DNA from: CAYMLL01 sp964390645
GTDB taxonomy: Bacteria > Planctomycetota > UBA8108
Direction of reading: 5' to 3'
Length of the DNA stretch: 23,207 nt
Assembly: GCA_964390645.1 (NCBI GenBank)
Contig: CAYMLL010000094.1
Coordinates: 1 to 23,207 of the forward strand
Position numbers and translations under genes: made by a program. A model generated the notes under the pieces. It did no database searches, was not told the DNA's origin, and saw nothing but the letters and a program-made list of their open reading frames with translations. Below, in pieces: positions 1-9,499 of this stretch (position 1 is its first letter; every line of letters starts with the position of its first letter).

Positions 1-1609
<1,609 letters not shown>

Positions 1610-1648
1610 CGAAGGAACATCCTGGTGGTCTGTTGCGGTCGATTCCGA

Positions 1649-3187
1649 TCAGCTCTGGGCGGCAGCTATCCAGTCATCGACGCGCGCCAGCCGTCTACAG
1701 CACGTCGCCTTGCCTATAATGCCCATCACCTCTATGAGCCCGGGGGTGGCGCCACGCCCGGTGAGCACCGCCCGCAGCGGCTGCGCCAGCTCGCCGAGCC
1801 CCACGCCCTCCTGCTCGAGGAAGCCCCTGGCATGCTCCTCGAGGGCGGCGTGTCCGTCGACGCCCCAACCGTCCGGGAAGGCATCCTCGAGACTGTCGAC
1901 GTAGCGCGCCACCAGCGGAGCGGAGTCCTTCCTCTTGCGCAGCGCCTTGCGCGCCCCCTTGTCCGGCTCGGTCGGCTCCTCGAAGTAGTATCGCGCCTTC
2001 TCGACGATCTGCTGGAGACAGCTCATGCGCTCCTGCTCGAGAGCGACGATCGCCTCGACGCGCCCGCGATCGGCGCCACCCGGAGCCACGGTGTCCGCAC
2101 TGACATAGCCCGCCGCGACCAGCCGCGGAATGGCCAGCTCGACGAGGCCGGCAAGGGGCCGCTGACGCATGTAGTGGCCGCCGAGGTGCTCGAGCTTCTT
2201 GACGTCGTAGACCCCGCCCGACCTCGAAACGCCATCCAGGGAGAACTTCTCGATGAGCTCGTCCCGCGAGAAGATTTCCTGCTTGTCGTCATAGGACCAT
2301 CCCATGCGCACGAGGAAGTTGATCATCGCCTCGGGCAAGAACCCCCTCTCCTCGTACTCGGTCACCGACACGGCGCCGTGACGCTTCGATAGCTTGCCGC
2401 CGCCCGGTGCCAGGATCAGCGAGATGTGGGCGAAGCGCGGCACGGGAAGATCAAGCCCCTCGAAGATGAGGATCTGCTTCGCGGTGTTCGACAGATGATC
2501 CTCGCCACGGATGACGTGCGTGATTCCCATACCGTGATCGTCACCGACGACTGCAAGGTTGTAGACGGGGCTGCCATCGCCACGAGCGATGATGAAATCC
2601 TCGATGTCCTCGTTGCGGATCTCGACGCGCCCGCGAATCAGATCGTCGATGACGGTCAAGCCCTCGGGGACCTTCAGGCGCACGGTCGCCGGGTCGCCGC
2701 CGGCGAGCCTCCGCGCGACCTCGTCGTCGCCGAGCCGGTCGCAGGCTCGGACCTCGGCGGTGAAGGCGCGAGCGTCGAGCTTGCCCGCGTGCATCTGCTC
2801 ACGCAGCTGATCGAGACGCTGCTTCGAGCAGAAGCAGCGGTACGCCTTGCGGCTCGAGACCAGGCGCTCGACGAGCTCCGCGTGCAACGAGGCCCGTTCG
2901 GCCTGAAAGTCGGGCCCGTGATCGCCGCGGACCTCCGGGCCCTCGCCCCCGCCCAGACCGAGCAATCGACGGCCAGCGAGAATGGCCGGCGTCGCCTCCG
3001 GCGTCGACCGCGCGCGGTCGGTGTCCTCGACGCGGAGCACGAAGGTGCCGCCGTGACGGCGGGCAAACAGCCAGTTGTAGAGCGCCGTGCGAGCGCCGCC
3101 GATGTGCAGGTAGCCCGTCGGTGAAGGCGCGAAACGTACGCGCACGCCGGGATTTTCGTCGCAAGCTGGTGTACTCTGTCCGCTCAT
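1649..3187 (-). CDS. gltX: Glutamate--tRNA ligase (GluRS)
   Basis: Class I synthetase that charges tRNA-Glu. From the ATG at 3187 it is 512 residues, a normal length. The ATP-site motif FAPSPTGYLHIGG has HIGG at residues 28-31, KLSKRHG begins at residue 265, and the zinc-type CFC follows KAYR. The C-terminal helical anticodon-binding domain is present (QEIFSRDELIEKFSL). The frame stays open up to 3235, but 3187 is preferred: a plausible promoter lies at 3195-3223, inside the longer version, and the extra residues are not family-like. The segment after VEDTDRARSTPEAT is odd: the usual WLGLDWDEGP reads LLGLGGGEGP and GPYFQ reads GPDFQ, although the frame is intact. First gene of a gltX-glnS pair, divergent from the SDR gene. 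Confidence 0.93.
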   Translation of the reverse strand: MSGQSTPACDENPGVRVRFAPSPTGYLHIGGARTALYNWLFARRHGGTFVLRVEDTDRARSTPEATPAILAGRRLLGLGGGEGPEVRGDHGPDFQAERASLHAELVERLVSSRKAYRCFCSKQRLDQLREQMHAGKLDARAFTAEVRACDRLGDDEVARRLAGGDPATVRLKVPEGLTVIDDLIRGRVEIRNEDIEDFIIARGDGSPVYNLAVVGDDHGMGITHVIRGEDHLSNTAKQILIFEGLDLPVPRFAHISLILAPGGGKLSKRHGAVSVTEYEERGFLPEAMINFLVRMGWSYDDKQEIFSRDELIEKFSLDGVSRSGGVYDVKKLEHLGGHYMRQRPLAGLVELAIPRLVAAGYVSADTVAPGGADRGRVEAIVALEQERMSCLQQIVEKARYYFEEPTEPDKGARKALRKRKDSAPLVARYVDSLEDAFPDGWGVDGHAALEEHARGFLEQEGVGLGELAQPLRAVLTGRGATPGLIEVMGIIGKATCCRRLARVDDWIAAAQS

Positions 3188-3194
3188 GTCGCGA

Positions 3195-3223
3195 AAGCTA
3201 TCGCTCGCTCGAGAAACTCGCAA
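3195..3223 (-). promoter_or_regulatory. Putative promoter of gltX-glnS
   Basis: On the minus strand TTGCGA (3218-3223) and TAGCTT (3195-3200) are separated by 17 bases. The -10 box lies only 7 bases before the ATG at 3187, so transcription would begin at or next to the start codon. No Shine-Dalgarno is visible before this ATG, which fits a leaderless message. Match to the sigma-70 consensus is moderate. Confidence 0.4.
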
Positions 3224-3238
3224 GCAGAAAGGCATCCC

Positions 3239-3243
3239 GGAGG
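3239..3243 (+). promoter_or_regulatory. Shine-Dalgarno GGAGG that sets the TTG start of the SDR gene
   Basis: GGAGG sits 7 bases before the TTG at 3251. This spacing, and the fact that translation from TTG gives the normal beginning of an SDR protein (PVALVTGASRGIG), supports the non-ATG start. Confidence 0.7.
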
Positions 3244-3250
3244 ACGCGCC

Positions 3251-4030
3251 TTGCCGACGTCAGCCCCCGTCGCCCTCGTGACCGGCGCCTCGCGCGGCAT
3301 CGGACGCGCGATCGCGATCGAGCTCGCCCGTCACGGCCACGATATCGCCGTCCACCACGTCACTCGCATCGACGCCGCCGAGGAGACCGCCGGGGAGGTC
3401 GAGTCCCTCGGTCGTCGAGCGGTGATCATCGGCGCGGAGATCGCCTCGAGGGAAGCCCGCGAGCGCATGGTCGCTACGGTTCGCGACGAGTTCGGACGCG
3501 TCGATGTCCTGGTCAACAACGCCGCGCTGGCGCCACGCGAACGGGTGGACCTGCTCGAGTCCAGCGAGGAGCACTACGACCGCACGCTCGCCGTCAACCT
3601 CAAGGGGCCGTACTTCCTGACGCAGTCGATCGCCCGCTGGATGGTCGAGATTCGGGCGGCACACCCCGAGCGGCGCCTCTACATCGTCAACGTCTCGAGC
3701 CTCTCGGAATACACGTCGAGCGTGCTGCGCGGCGACTACTGCCTCGCCAAAGCAGGTGTCGGCATGCTGACGAGGCTCTTCGCCGACCGACTCGCCGAGC
3801 ACGCTATCCCGGTGAACCAGGTCCGCCCCGGAATCATAGCGACGGACATGACCGCCGGCGCGCAGGAGAAGTACGACAGGCTCTTCGCCAACGGCTTCAC
3901 CCCCTTCAGTCGCTGGGGGCAACCCGAGGAGATCGCCAGCGCGGTGCGAGCGCTCGTCAGCGGGGACTTCGATTTCGCGACCGGCGCATCGATCGACCTC
4001 GACGGCGGGTTCCACCTCCACCGGCTCTGA
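3251..4030 (+). CDS. SDR-family NAD(P)-dependent oxidoreductase, FabG-like
   Basis: Short-chain dehydrogenase/reductase of 259 residues. The nucleotide-binding motif TGASRGIG is at 11-18, NNAA at 89-92, and the catalytic Ser149/150, Tyr163 and Lys167 lie in VSS and GDYCLAKAG. The C-terminal GASIDLDGG is the usual family ending. The overall pattern (RPGIIATDMT, FSRWGQPEEIA) resembles FabG-like proteins annotated as 3-ketoacyl-ACP reductases that are not the main FabG. The substrate cannot be read from sequence, so no symbol is given. The start is TTG with a strong GGAGG. It diverges from gltX and converges on trpA, with no fatty-acid synthesis genes nearby, so a general sugar or ketone reductase role is equally possible. 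Confidence 0.9.
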   Translation: MPTSAPVALVTGASRGIGRAIAIELARHGHDIAVHHVTRIDAAEETAGEVESLGRRAVIIGAEIASREARERMVATVRDEFGRVDVLVNNAALAPRERVDLLESSEEHYDRTLAVNLKGPYFLTQSIARWMVEIRAAHPERRLYIVNVSSLSEYTSSVLRGDYCLAKAGVGMLTRLFADRLAEHAIPVNQVRPGIIATDMTAGAQEKYDRLFANGFTPFSRWGQPEEIASAVRALVSGDFDFATGASIDLDGGFHLHRL

Positions 4031-4080
4031 CACCGGGCACGGGACCGACCGCCTGCCACCGGGGAGGGGGGAGCCGCCGC

Positions 4081-4926
4081 TCAGCCGACCGTCCGCAGGG
4101 TCGTCAGCTCCTTCTCGACGCCGTCGAGCCCACTCTGCTCGTACACCCGGATCAGGTGGGTCCCGATCACCGCGATGTCCGCGTGCCCGCCGAGCGCGGT
4201 GATCTGCTCCCGCCTCGAGATGCTGAAGCCGACAGCGACGGGAAGCCCGCAGATGTCCCTGGCTCGTGCGAGGAAACGCGTCAGCCGCTCCATCTCCAGG
4301 TCCATCTCCCGCCCGGTCGTTCCCGTGCGGGAGGTCGCGTAGAGGAGACCGGTCGCGCCGCTCGCGCCCGCCCGCAGCCTGTGCTCACCGCCGTTGGGAG
4401 AGCCGACGTGAATCGGGTGGATGCCGTGCTGCGAGCACGCCTGCGGATAGCCCTCTCGCGTCGCCATCTCCGGCGGCGCGTCGGGAAGGATCAGGCCACT
4501 GGCACCCGTCTTCGCCGACGCCGCCACGAAGCCCGCGACGCCGTCGCAGCCGCCGCGACCGCCGCCGGCCGCATCACGATACGCGAAGGCGATGTTGAAA
4601 TAGCTCATGAAGACGAACGATGTCTCGTAGCGCGCCGTCACGTCTTCCATGAACGCGAGGGCATCCGCGACGCGGACGCCGCCGTCGAGCGCGATCTGGC
4701 TCGCGTGCGAGATCACCGGACCGTCGGCCGTCGGATCGCTGAACGGAATCTGGATCTCGATGATATCGACGCCGGCCATCGCCATGCGCTCGACGAGCTG
4801 CCGTGACTCCTCCAGGGTGGGGTAGCCGAGCACGATGTGCGTCATCAGGCCGACGCGCCGGTCGGCGCGTACGCGATCCACAGCCCTGTCGAGCGAGTTC
4901 TCGGGGGCCTTCACGCCGGAGCTCAC
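4081..4926 (-). CDS. trpA: Tryptophan synthase alpha chain
   Basis: Cleaves indole-3-glycerol phosphate to indole and glyceraldehyde-3-phosphate; works as an alpha2beta2 complex with TrpB. From the GTG at 4926 it is 281 residues. The catalytic pair is visible as Glu57 in DIIEIQIPFSDP and Asp68 in TADGP, 11 apart as in known TrpA. SRTGTTG matches the loop normally read SRTGVTG. The GTG overlaps the trpB stop (GTGA), with GGGAGG 5 bases before it, so translation is coupled. A longer reading frame extends to 5082 inside trpB but its extra residues are not TrpA-like. Oddities: a Gly-rich insert (DAAGGGRGGCDG) in the middle of the barrel, and IEIQ/GFSIS where IELG/GFGIS is common. It is a rather divergent TrpA but keeps the catalytic residues. 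Confidence 0.92.
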   Translation of the reverse strand: MSSGVKAPENSLDRAVDRVRADRRVGLMTHIVLGYPTLEESRQLVERMAMAGVDIIEIQIPFSDPTADGPVISHASQIALDGGVRVADALAFMEDVTARYETSFVFMSYFNIAFAYRDAAGGGRGGCDGVAGFVAASAKTGASGLILPDAPPEMATREGYPQACSQHGIHPIHVGSPNGGEHRLRAGASGATGLLYATSRTGTTGREMDLEMERLTRFLARARDICGLPVAVGFSISRREQITALGGHADIAVIGTHLIRVYEQSGLDGVEKELTTLRTVG

Positions 4927-6200
4927 CGGATCCTCCCGGCCGCGTACTCCCGGCAGTAGTCGAACCACTCCTGGTCCCCGATCGCGTCCGCGACGATGAA
5001 TATGTCCTTGTCGCCACGTCCCGAGAGGTTGATGACCATCACCGTGTCCCCGGAGAGGCTCCCGGCGTTCTTGATGGCCCACGCGACGGCGTGAGACGAC
5101 TCCATCGCGGCGAGGATCCCCTCCTCCCCCGCGAGCATCTTGAACGCGTCGATGACCTCGTGATCGAAGGCGGGCTCGTACTCGATGCGGCCGAGGTCAC
5201 GCAGGTGCGCGTGCTGCGGACCGATGCCGGCGTAGTCCAGACCGGCCGAGATGCTGTGGGTCTTCTGGACCTGGCCGTCATCGTCTTGCAGGAAGTACGA
5301 CTTGTAGCCCTCGACGATGCCGGCACGCCCCCCCGCGAATCGCGATGCATGCTCGCCGACCTCGAGACTCCTCCCTCCGGCCTCGACGCCGACCATGCGG
5401 ACCTCGGGATCATCGATGAACTCGTGAAAGAGGCCGAGCGAGTTCGAGCCCCCACCCACGCATGCGACCAGCACGTCGGGCGTCGTGCCTTCCTTCTCCT
5501 CGATCTGCTGGCGCACCTCACGGCCGATCACCGCCTGGAAGTCTCGCACGATCGTCGGGTAGGGATGCGGACCGAGCGCCGAGCCGAGAAGGTAGTACGT
5601 GTCCTCGACCTGCCAGGTCCAGTCCTTGAGCGCCGCGTTCACCGCGTCTTTCAGCGTCCGGGTTCCCTCCTCGACAGGGCGCACCTCGGCACCCAGCTGG
5701 CGCATCCAGAAAACGTTGGTCGCCTGACGGCGGACATCCTCCGCGCCCATGTAGACGGTGCAGGGAAAGCCGAAGCGAGCGGCGACCGTCGCGGTGGCGA
5801 GCCCGTGCTGACCGGCGCCGGTCTCGCAGATGATCCGCTTCTTCCCCATGCGCGCGGCGAGGAGCGCCTGACCGAGGCAGTGGTTGATCTTGTGAGCGCC
5901 CGTCGCGCCGAGCCCCTCCTGCTTGAGGTAGATCTTCGCGCCACCGAGGCGCTCGCTGAGATTGCGAGCGAAATAGAGCGGTGTCGGGCGACCGGAGTAG
6001 TCGCGGTAGAGCTCGTCGAGGTCGCGGCAAAACTCGGGGGCGTCCTTCCACTTCGCGTAGGCCGCCTCGAGCTCCGCGAGGGCGGGCATCAGCATCTCGG
6101 GCACATATCGCCCGCCGTAGGGTCCGAAGAAACCGGCCGCGTCAGGCATGGACGCCGCGAGCCCGGGCTGAGGATCGAGAGTCTCGTCGGAGTCGGCCAT
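4923..6200 (-). CDS. trpB: Tryptophan synthase beta chain
   Basis: PLP enzyme joining indole and serine to make tryptophan. The ATG at 6200 gives 425 residues. The N-terminus has the typical FGPYGGRYVPE. The PLP-binding lysine is Lys104 in GAHKINH, the catalytic Glu is Glu126 in ETGAGQHG, the phosphate loop GGGSN is at 249-253, and ESSHAVAWA lies near the C-terminus. These are features of the standard TrpB1 type that pairs with TrpA. It is the first gene of a two-gene trpBA operon with a 4-bp overlap. No other trp genes are in the window, so the pathway is split across the chromosome or extends elsewhere. Confidence 0.97.
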   Translation of the reverse strand: MADSDETLDPQPGLAASMPDAAGFFGPYGGRYVPEMLMPALAELEAAYAKWKDAPEFCRDLDELYRDYSGRPTPLYFARNLSERLGGAKIYLKQEGLGATGAHKINHCLGQALLAARMGKKRIICETGAGQHGLATATVAARFGFPCTVYMGAEDVRRQATNVFWMRQLGAEVRPVEEGTRTLKDAVNAALKDWTWQVEDTYYLLGSALGPHPYPTIVRDFQAVIGREVRQQIEEKEGTTPDVLVACVGGGSNSLGLFHEFIDDPEVRMVGVEAGGRSLEVGEHASRFAGGRAGIVEGYKSYFLQDDDGQVQKTHSISAGLDYAGIGPQHAHLRDLGRIEYEPAFDHEVIDAFKMLAGEEGILAAMESSHAVAWAIKNAGSLSGDTVMVINLSGRGDKDIFIVADAIGDQEWFDYCREYAAGRIR

Positions 6201-6237
6201 CGGGGAACATCCTCGAAGCGGTGGGGCGAGCCATGAG

Positions 6238-6266
6238 ATTCTAATGCAAATCGCCTCGAACGAGAA
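6238..6266 (-). promoter_or_regulatory. Weak candidate promoter of trpBA
   Basis: TAGAAT (minus strand, 6238-6243) is a good -10 box 37 bases before the trpB ATG. The sequence 17 bases upstream (TTCTCG, 6261-6266) is a poor -35, so an activator or an alternative sigma factor could be needed. No Trp-rich leader peptide or attenuator was seen between 6200 and 6270. Confidence 0.3.
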
Positions 6267-6325
6267 GACGGGGTGACCACACGACGAGGAGTCGCCGCAG
6301 AAGGTGGCGAGCTGCCCTTTACGGC

Positions 6326-6355
6326 TTGTCTCGCGTGTCCGGGCTCTGTTATGCT
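6326..6355 (+). promoter_or_regulatory. Putative sigma-70 promoter of the leuB-type gene
   Basis: TTGTCT (6326-6331) and TATGCT (6350-6355) with an 18-base spacer, 37 bases before the GTG start at 6393. Confidence 0.5.
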
Positions 6356-6392
6356 CGGCCGTTTCCATCGAACCCGAGATGAGAGGGAAGCC

Positions 6393-7448
6393 GTGCTCAA
6401 CCTGGCGATTCTCCCCGGAGACGGAACGGGCCCCGAGGTCGTGGCCGAGGGCATCAAGGTCCTGGATGCCGTCAGCAGGAAGAACGACCTCGAGTTCGAG
6501 ACCACCGAGTTCGACTTCGGCGCGGAGCGCTATCTCCGGACCGGCGAGATCCTCCCCGACGGCGCGGTCGACGAGTTCCGCAAGTTCGACGCGATCTATC
6601 TCGGCGCGATCGGCCACCCGGACGTCAAGCCAGGTATTCTCGAGAAGGGCCTGCTGCTGGAGCTCCGATTCGCGCTGCAGCAGTACATCAACCTGCGCCC
6701 CGTGGTTCTCTACGAAGGTGTCGACACCCCGCTCAAGGACAAGGGCCCGGACGACATCGACTTCGTCATCATCCGTGAGAACACCGAGGACCTCTACGTC
6801 GGCTCCGGCGGCTTCGCGCACAAGAACACCGAGATGGAGGTGGCGACGCAGCTGATGATCGCCACTCATGCCGGCGTCTCCCGCTGCCTGCGCTACGCAT
6901 TCGAGTTCGCGCAGAACCACGGCAAGCGCAAGCACCTGACGCTCGTCGCCAAGACCAACGTGCTGACCTACGCGCACGACCTCTGGTGGCGCGTTTTCAA
7001 CGAGATGGCGAAGGACTATCCCGAGGTCGAGATCGACTACAACCACGTCGACGCTTGCTGCATGTGGATGGTCAAGAACCCGGAGTACTACGACGTCGTC
7101 GTCACTCCGAACATGTTCGGCGACATCATCACCGATCTCGGCGCGATGATTCAGGGCGGCATGGGCATCGCCGCCGGTGGCAACATCAACCCGGACGGAG
7201 TCAGCATGTACGAACCGATCGGCGGATCGGCTCCGAAGTACACCGGCCAAGGTGTCATCAACCCCCTGGCCGCGATCTGCTCGCTGGCGATGCTGCTACG
7301 TCACAGCGCTGGCGACAGCAAATCTGCCGATGACGTCGAGAACGCGGTGAAGATCGTCGTGAAGAAGCTCGACTCCCTGTCCGCCGGTCGCATGGGCTAC
7401 TCGACGTCGGAGGTCGGCGACCTGGTGGTGGACGCTCTCGGAGCCTAG
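6393..7448 (+). CDS. leuB: 3-isopropylmalate dehydrogenase-type NAD-dependent decarboxylating dehydrogenase
   Basis: Member of the isocitrate/isopropylmalate dehydrogenase family, 351 residues from the GTG at 6393. The frame is open from 6273, but the longer N-terminus is not conserved, overlaps the promoter, and the purine-rich GAGAGGGA lies just before 6393. Visible motifs are LAILPGDGTGPEVV at the N-terminus, RENTEDLYVG, the Lys-Thr-Asn pair in AKTNVLTY, the metal-binding NMFGDIITDLGAM, and GGSAPKYTG near the cofactor site. Substrate specificity within this family (isopropylmalate, tartrate/malate, isocitrate) is not certain; the length and pattern fit the leucine-pathway group. It diverges from trpBA, giving two amino-acid synthesis transcripts back to back. 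It may be cotranscribed with argS. Confidence 0.88.
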   Translation: MLNLAILPGDGTGPEVVAEGIKVLDAVSRKNDLEFETTEFDFGAERYLRTGEILPDGAVDEFRKFDAIYLGAIGHPDVKPGILEKGLLLELRFALQQYINLRPVVLYEGVDTPLKDKGPDDIDFVIIRENTEDLYVGSGGFAHKNTEMEVATQLMIATHAGVSRCLRYAFEFAQNHGKRKHLTLVAKTNVLTYAHDLWWRVFNEMAKDYPEVEIDYNHVDACCMWMVKNPEYYDVVVTPNMFGDIITDLGAMIQGGMGIAAGGNINPDGVSMYEPIGGSAPKYTGQGVINPLAAICSLAMLLRHSAGDSKSADDVENAVKIVVKKLDSLSAGRMGYSTSEVGDLVVDALGA

Positions 7449-7575
7449 GACTCCGCGGCAGCAGATCTCGAGGGCTCGAGTGGCGCCTGCGCCCGCTCGA
7501 ACGCTTGTTCCGGCACCTCGAGGCGGAGGATCGTACCCTGTCGACAACTCCCGAAATGGAGCACCGAGACGACTC

Positions 7576-9273
7576 GTGAATCTGTTCCGCCAGGAAGCCG
7601 TCAGCGTCCTGAGCCGGGCGACCGGTCTCGACGAAGCCACCGTCGACGCGGCCCTCGTACGCCCTCCGAAGCCCGAGATGGGCGACTTCGCGTTCCCGTG
7701 CTTCGTGCTGGCGAAGACACTCGGCCAGGCGCCTCCGAAGATCGCCGCGGAGCTCGCGACGAAGGTCTCGGATGAGCTCACGCTGTTGACGGAAGCGAAG
7801 ATCGCCGGGCCCTACGTCAATCTCGTCGTCGACCGTCAGCGATTTGCCGCGGACATCCTCCACGACGCGGTGGCGCAGGGGGACGACATCGGCCGGTCGG
7901 CCGAGGGCGAGGACAAGGTGATCGCGATGGACTACTCATCGCCGAATATCGCCAAGCCTTTCCACGTCGGGCACCTGCGCTCGACGATCATCGGCGGTGC
8001 GCTGTACCGGCTCTTCGAGAAGATCGGGTACACCTGCGTCGGGATCAATCATCTCGGAGACTGGGGCACCCAGTTCGGCAAGCAGATCGTCGCCCTGAAG
8101 CGATGGGGCCGGCCGGAGGACATCAGGGATCTCACGGCGCTCAACAGGCTCTACGTCAGATACCACGAGGAGGAGAAGGAGCACCCCGAGCTGGCCGACG
8201 AGGCACGCGAGTGGTTCCGCAAGCAGGAGGCCGGTGACCCGGAAGCTCTCGAGCTGTGGCGCGCGATCCGCGACACCAGCCTCGACTACTTCAAGGGCAT
8301 CTACGAGCGACTCGGCGTCGCCTTCGATCACTACACGGGCGAGTCCTTCTTCAACGACAAGATGGAGGCGATGGTCGACCGCGCCGAGAAGAAGGGCCTC
8401 ACATCGACCTCCGACGGCGCGCTCGTCATCGACCTCGGCGAGCACGGAATCGACACACCCGCTCTGCTGCGAAAGGCCGACGGCGCGACCCTCTACCTGA
8501 CGCGCGATCTCGCCGCGATCCACTACCGCCGCGAGACCTTCGGTTTTCACAAGCTCCTCTACATCGTCGGCACGGCGCAGTCTCTCCACTTCCAGCAGCT
8601 GTTCACGGTCCTCGGTCTTCTGGGCGACGACTGGGCGGAGGATTGCGTCCACGTCAACTTCGGCCTCGTCAAGGGCATGTCGACACGCAAGGGAAACGTC
8701 ATCTATCTCGAGGAGCTTCTCGACGAGGCGAAGCAGCGTGCGCTCGAATGCATGCGCTCGAACGTCGAGAAGCGGATGGATGTCGAAGATGAAGAGGCCG
8801 TTGCCGAGGCGGTCGGTATCGCGGCGATCTTCTTCAGCGACATCGGCAAGCAGCAGCGCATCAAGGACTACGAGTTCTCCTGGGATCGAGCGATCTCCTT
8901 CGAAGGAGACACGGGGCCTTACCTGATGTACGCACACGCGCGCATCGCTGGCATCATCCGCAAGTGCGGCATCGAACTCGACCCGACCGCGGACGTCTCG
9001 TCGCTCGTCGAGCAGGAGGCGCACAACCTCGTGACCCTCGTGTCGCGCTACGGAGAAGCCCTCACCGACGCAGCTCGCCAGTACGAGCCCGCGGTCCTCG
9101 GCGGCTACCTGCTCGACCTCGCCCACGCCCTGCACACGGCCTTCAACACGCTGCGCGTCAAGGGTGAGGAAGAGAGCGTCGCGAAAGCGCGCCTGCTCCT
9201 CTTCACGGTCGTCAAGAGCGTGCTCGCCAGCGGCATGCGGATCCTGGGAATCACGCCACTGCAAAAGATGTGA
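7576..9273 (+). CDS. argS: Arginine--tRNA ligase (ArgRS)
   Basis: Class I synthetase that charges tRNA-Arg, 565 residues from the GTG at 7576. The N-terminal tRNA-binding (Add) domain carries the typical PKPEMGDFAFPCF. HVGH is at 130-133 in SPNIAKPFHVGHLRST, and the KMSKS-like MSTRK is at 368-372 in VKGMSTRKGN. The C-terminal DALR-type anticodon-binding helices begin near GDTGPYLMYAHARI. The open frame reaches back to 7480, but the extra Pro/Arg-rich residues are not family-like. The 127-base gap after leuB has no clear terminator. Third synthetase gene in the window. Confidence 0.96.
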   Translation: MNLFRQEAVSVLSRATGLDEATVDAALVRPPKPEMGDFAFPCFVLAKTLGQAPPKIAAELATKVSDELTLLTEAKIAGPYVNLVVDRQRFAADILHDAVAQGDDIGRSAEGEDKVIAMDYSSPNIAKPFHVGHLRSTIIGGALYRLFEKIGYTCVGINHLGDWGTQFGKQIVALKRWGRPEDIRDLTALNRLYVRYHEEEKEHPELADEAREWFRKQEAGDPEALELWRAIRDTSLDYFKGIYERLGVAFDHYTGESFFNDKMEAMVDRAEKKGLTSTSDGALVIDLGEHGIDTPALLRKADGATLYLTRDLAAIHYRRETFGFHKLLYIVGTAQSLHFQQLFTVLGLLGDDWAEDCVHVNFGLVKGMSTRKGNVIYLEELLDEAKQRALECMRSNVEKRMDVEDEEAVAEAVGIAAIFFSDIGKQQRIKDYEFSWDRAISFEGDTGPYLMYAHARIAGIIRKCGIELDPTADVSSLVEQEAHNLVTLVSRYGEALTDAARQYEPAVLGGYLLDLAHALHTAFNTLRVKGEEESVAKARLLLFTVVKSVLASGMRILGITPLQKM

Positions 9274-9385
9274 GCCGCGGGCAGACCGACGTCGCAACGG
9301 CAGCGGTCAGGCGCCGGACCGGAGAAAGGCCCTCGCGAACCAGCCCGGCCGAACCGCGATTGTAGTGCGCGGGGCGGCCTGCCTC

Positions 9386-9414
9386 TTTACTGCCCTCGGA
9401 ACCGAGGCTACAAT
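9386..9414 (+). promoter_or_regulatory. Putative sigma-70 promoter of ispH with an inverted repeat in its spacer
   Basis: TTTACT (9386-9391) and TACAAT (9409-9414) with a 17-base spacer, 85 bases before the ispH ATG. The spacer contains the inverted repeat CCTCGG-AA-CCGAGG (9394-9407). The rest of 9274-9499 shows no gene and no clear terminator for argS. Confidence 0.55.
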
Positions 9415-9499
9415 CGCCTGCCCTTTTTTCGTGGCGGAGCGGTAGCGCCCGTTCTTGCAAGTCCCCGCAGAAAGACAGTCCGGGCGAGAGGTTCGGAAC

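Noticed and set aside
4031..4080. Terminator between the convergent SDR and trpA genes
   Set aside because: Only 50 G/C-rich bases, with no convincing stem or T-tract on either strand.
4927..5082. Longer trpA start at 5082
   Set aside because: The extra 52 residues lie wholly in trpB, are not TrpA-like, and the GTG at 4926 has a good Shine-Dalgarno and the classic 4-bp overlap.
7471..7484. CTCGAGGGCTCGAG after leuB as a terminator hairpin
   Set aside because: The loop would be only two bases and no T-run follows. CTCGAG is also very common in this sequence through Leu-Glu codons.
9274..9499. tRNA or small RNA gene in the argS-ispH gap
   Set aside because: No cloverleaf-like TTC-loop or acceptor pairing could be found by eye. 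The only structure is the short inverted repeat in the promoter.
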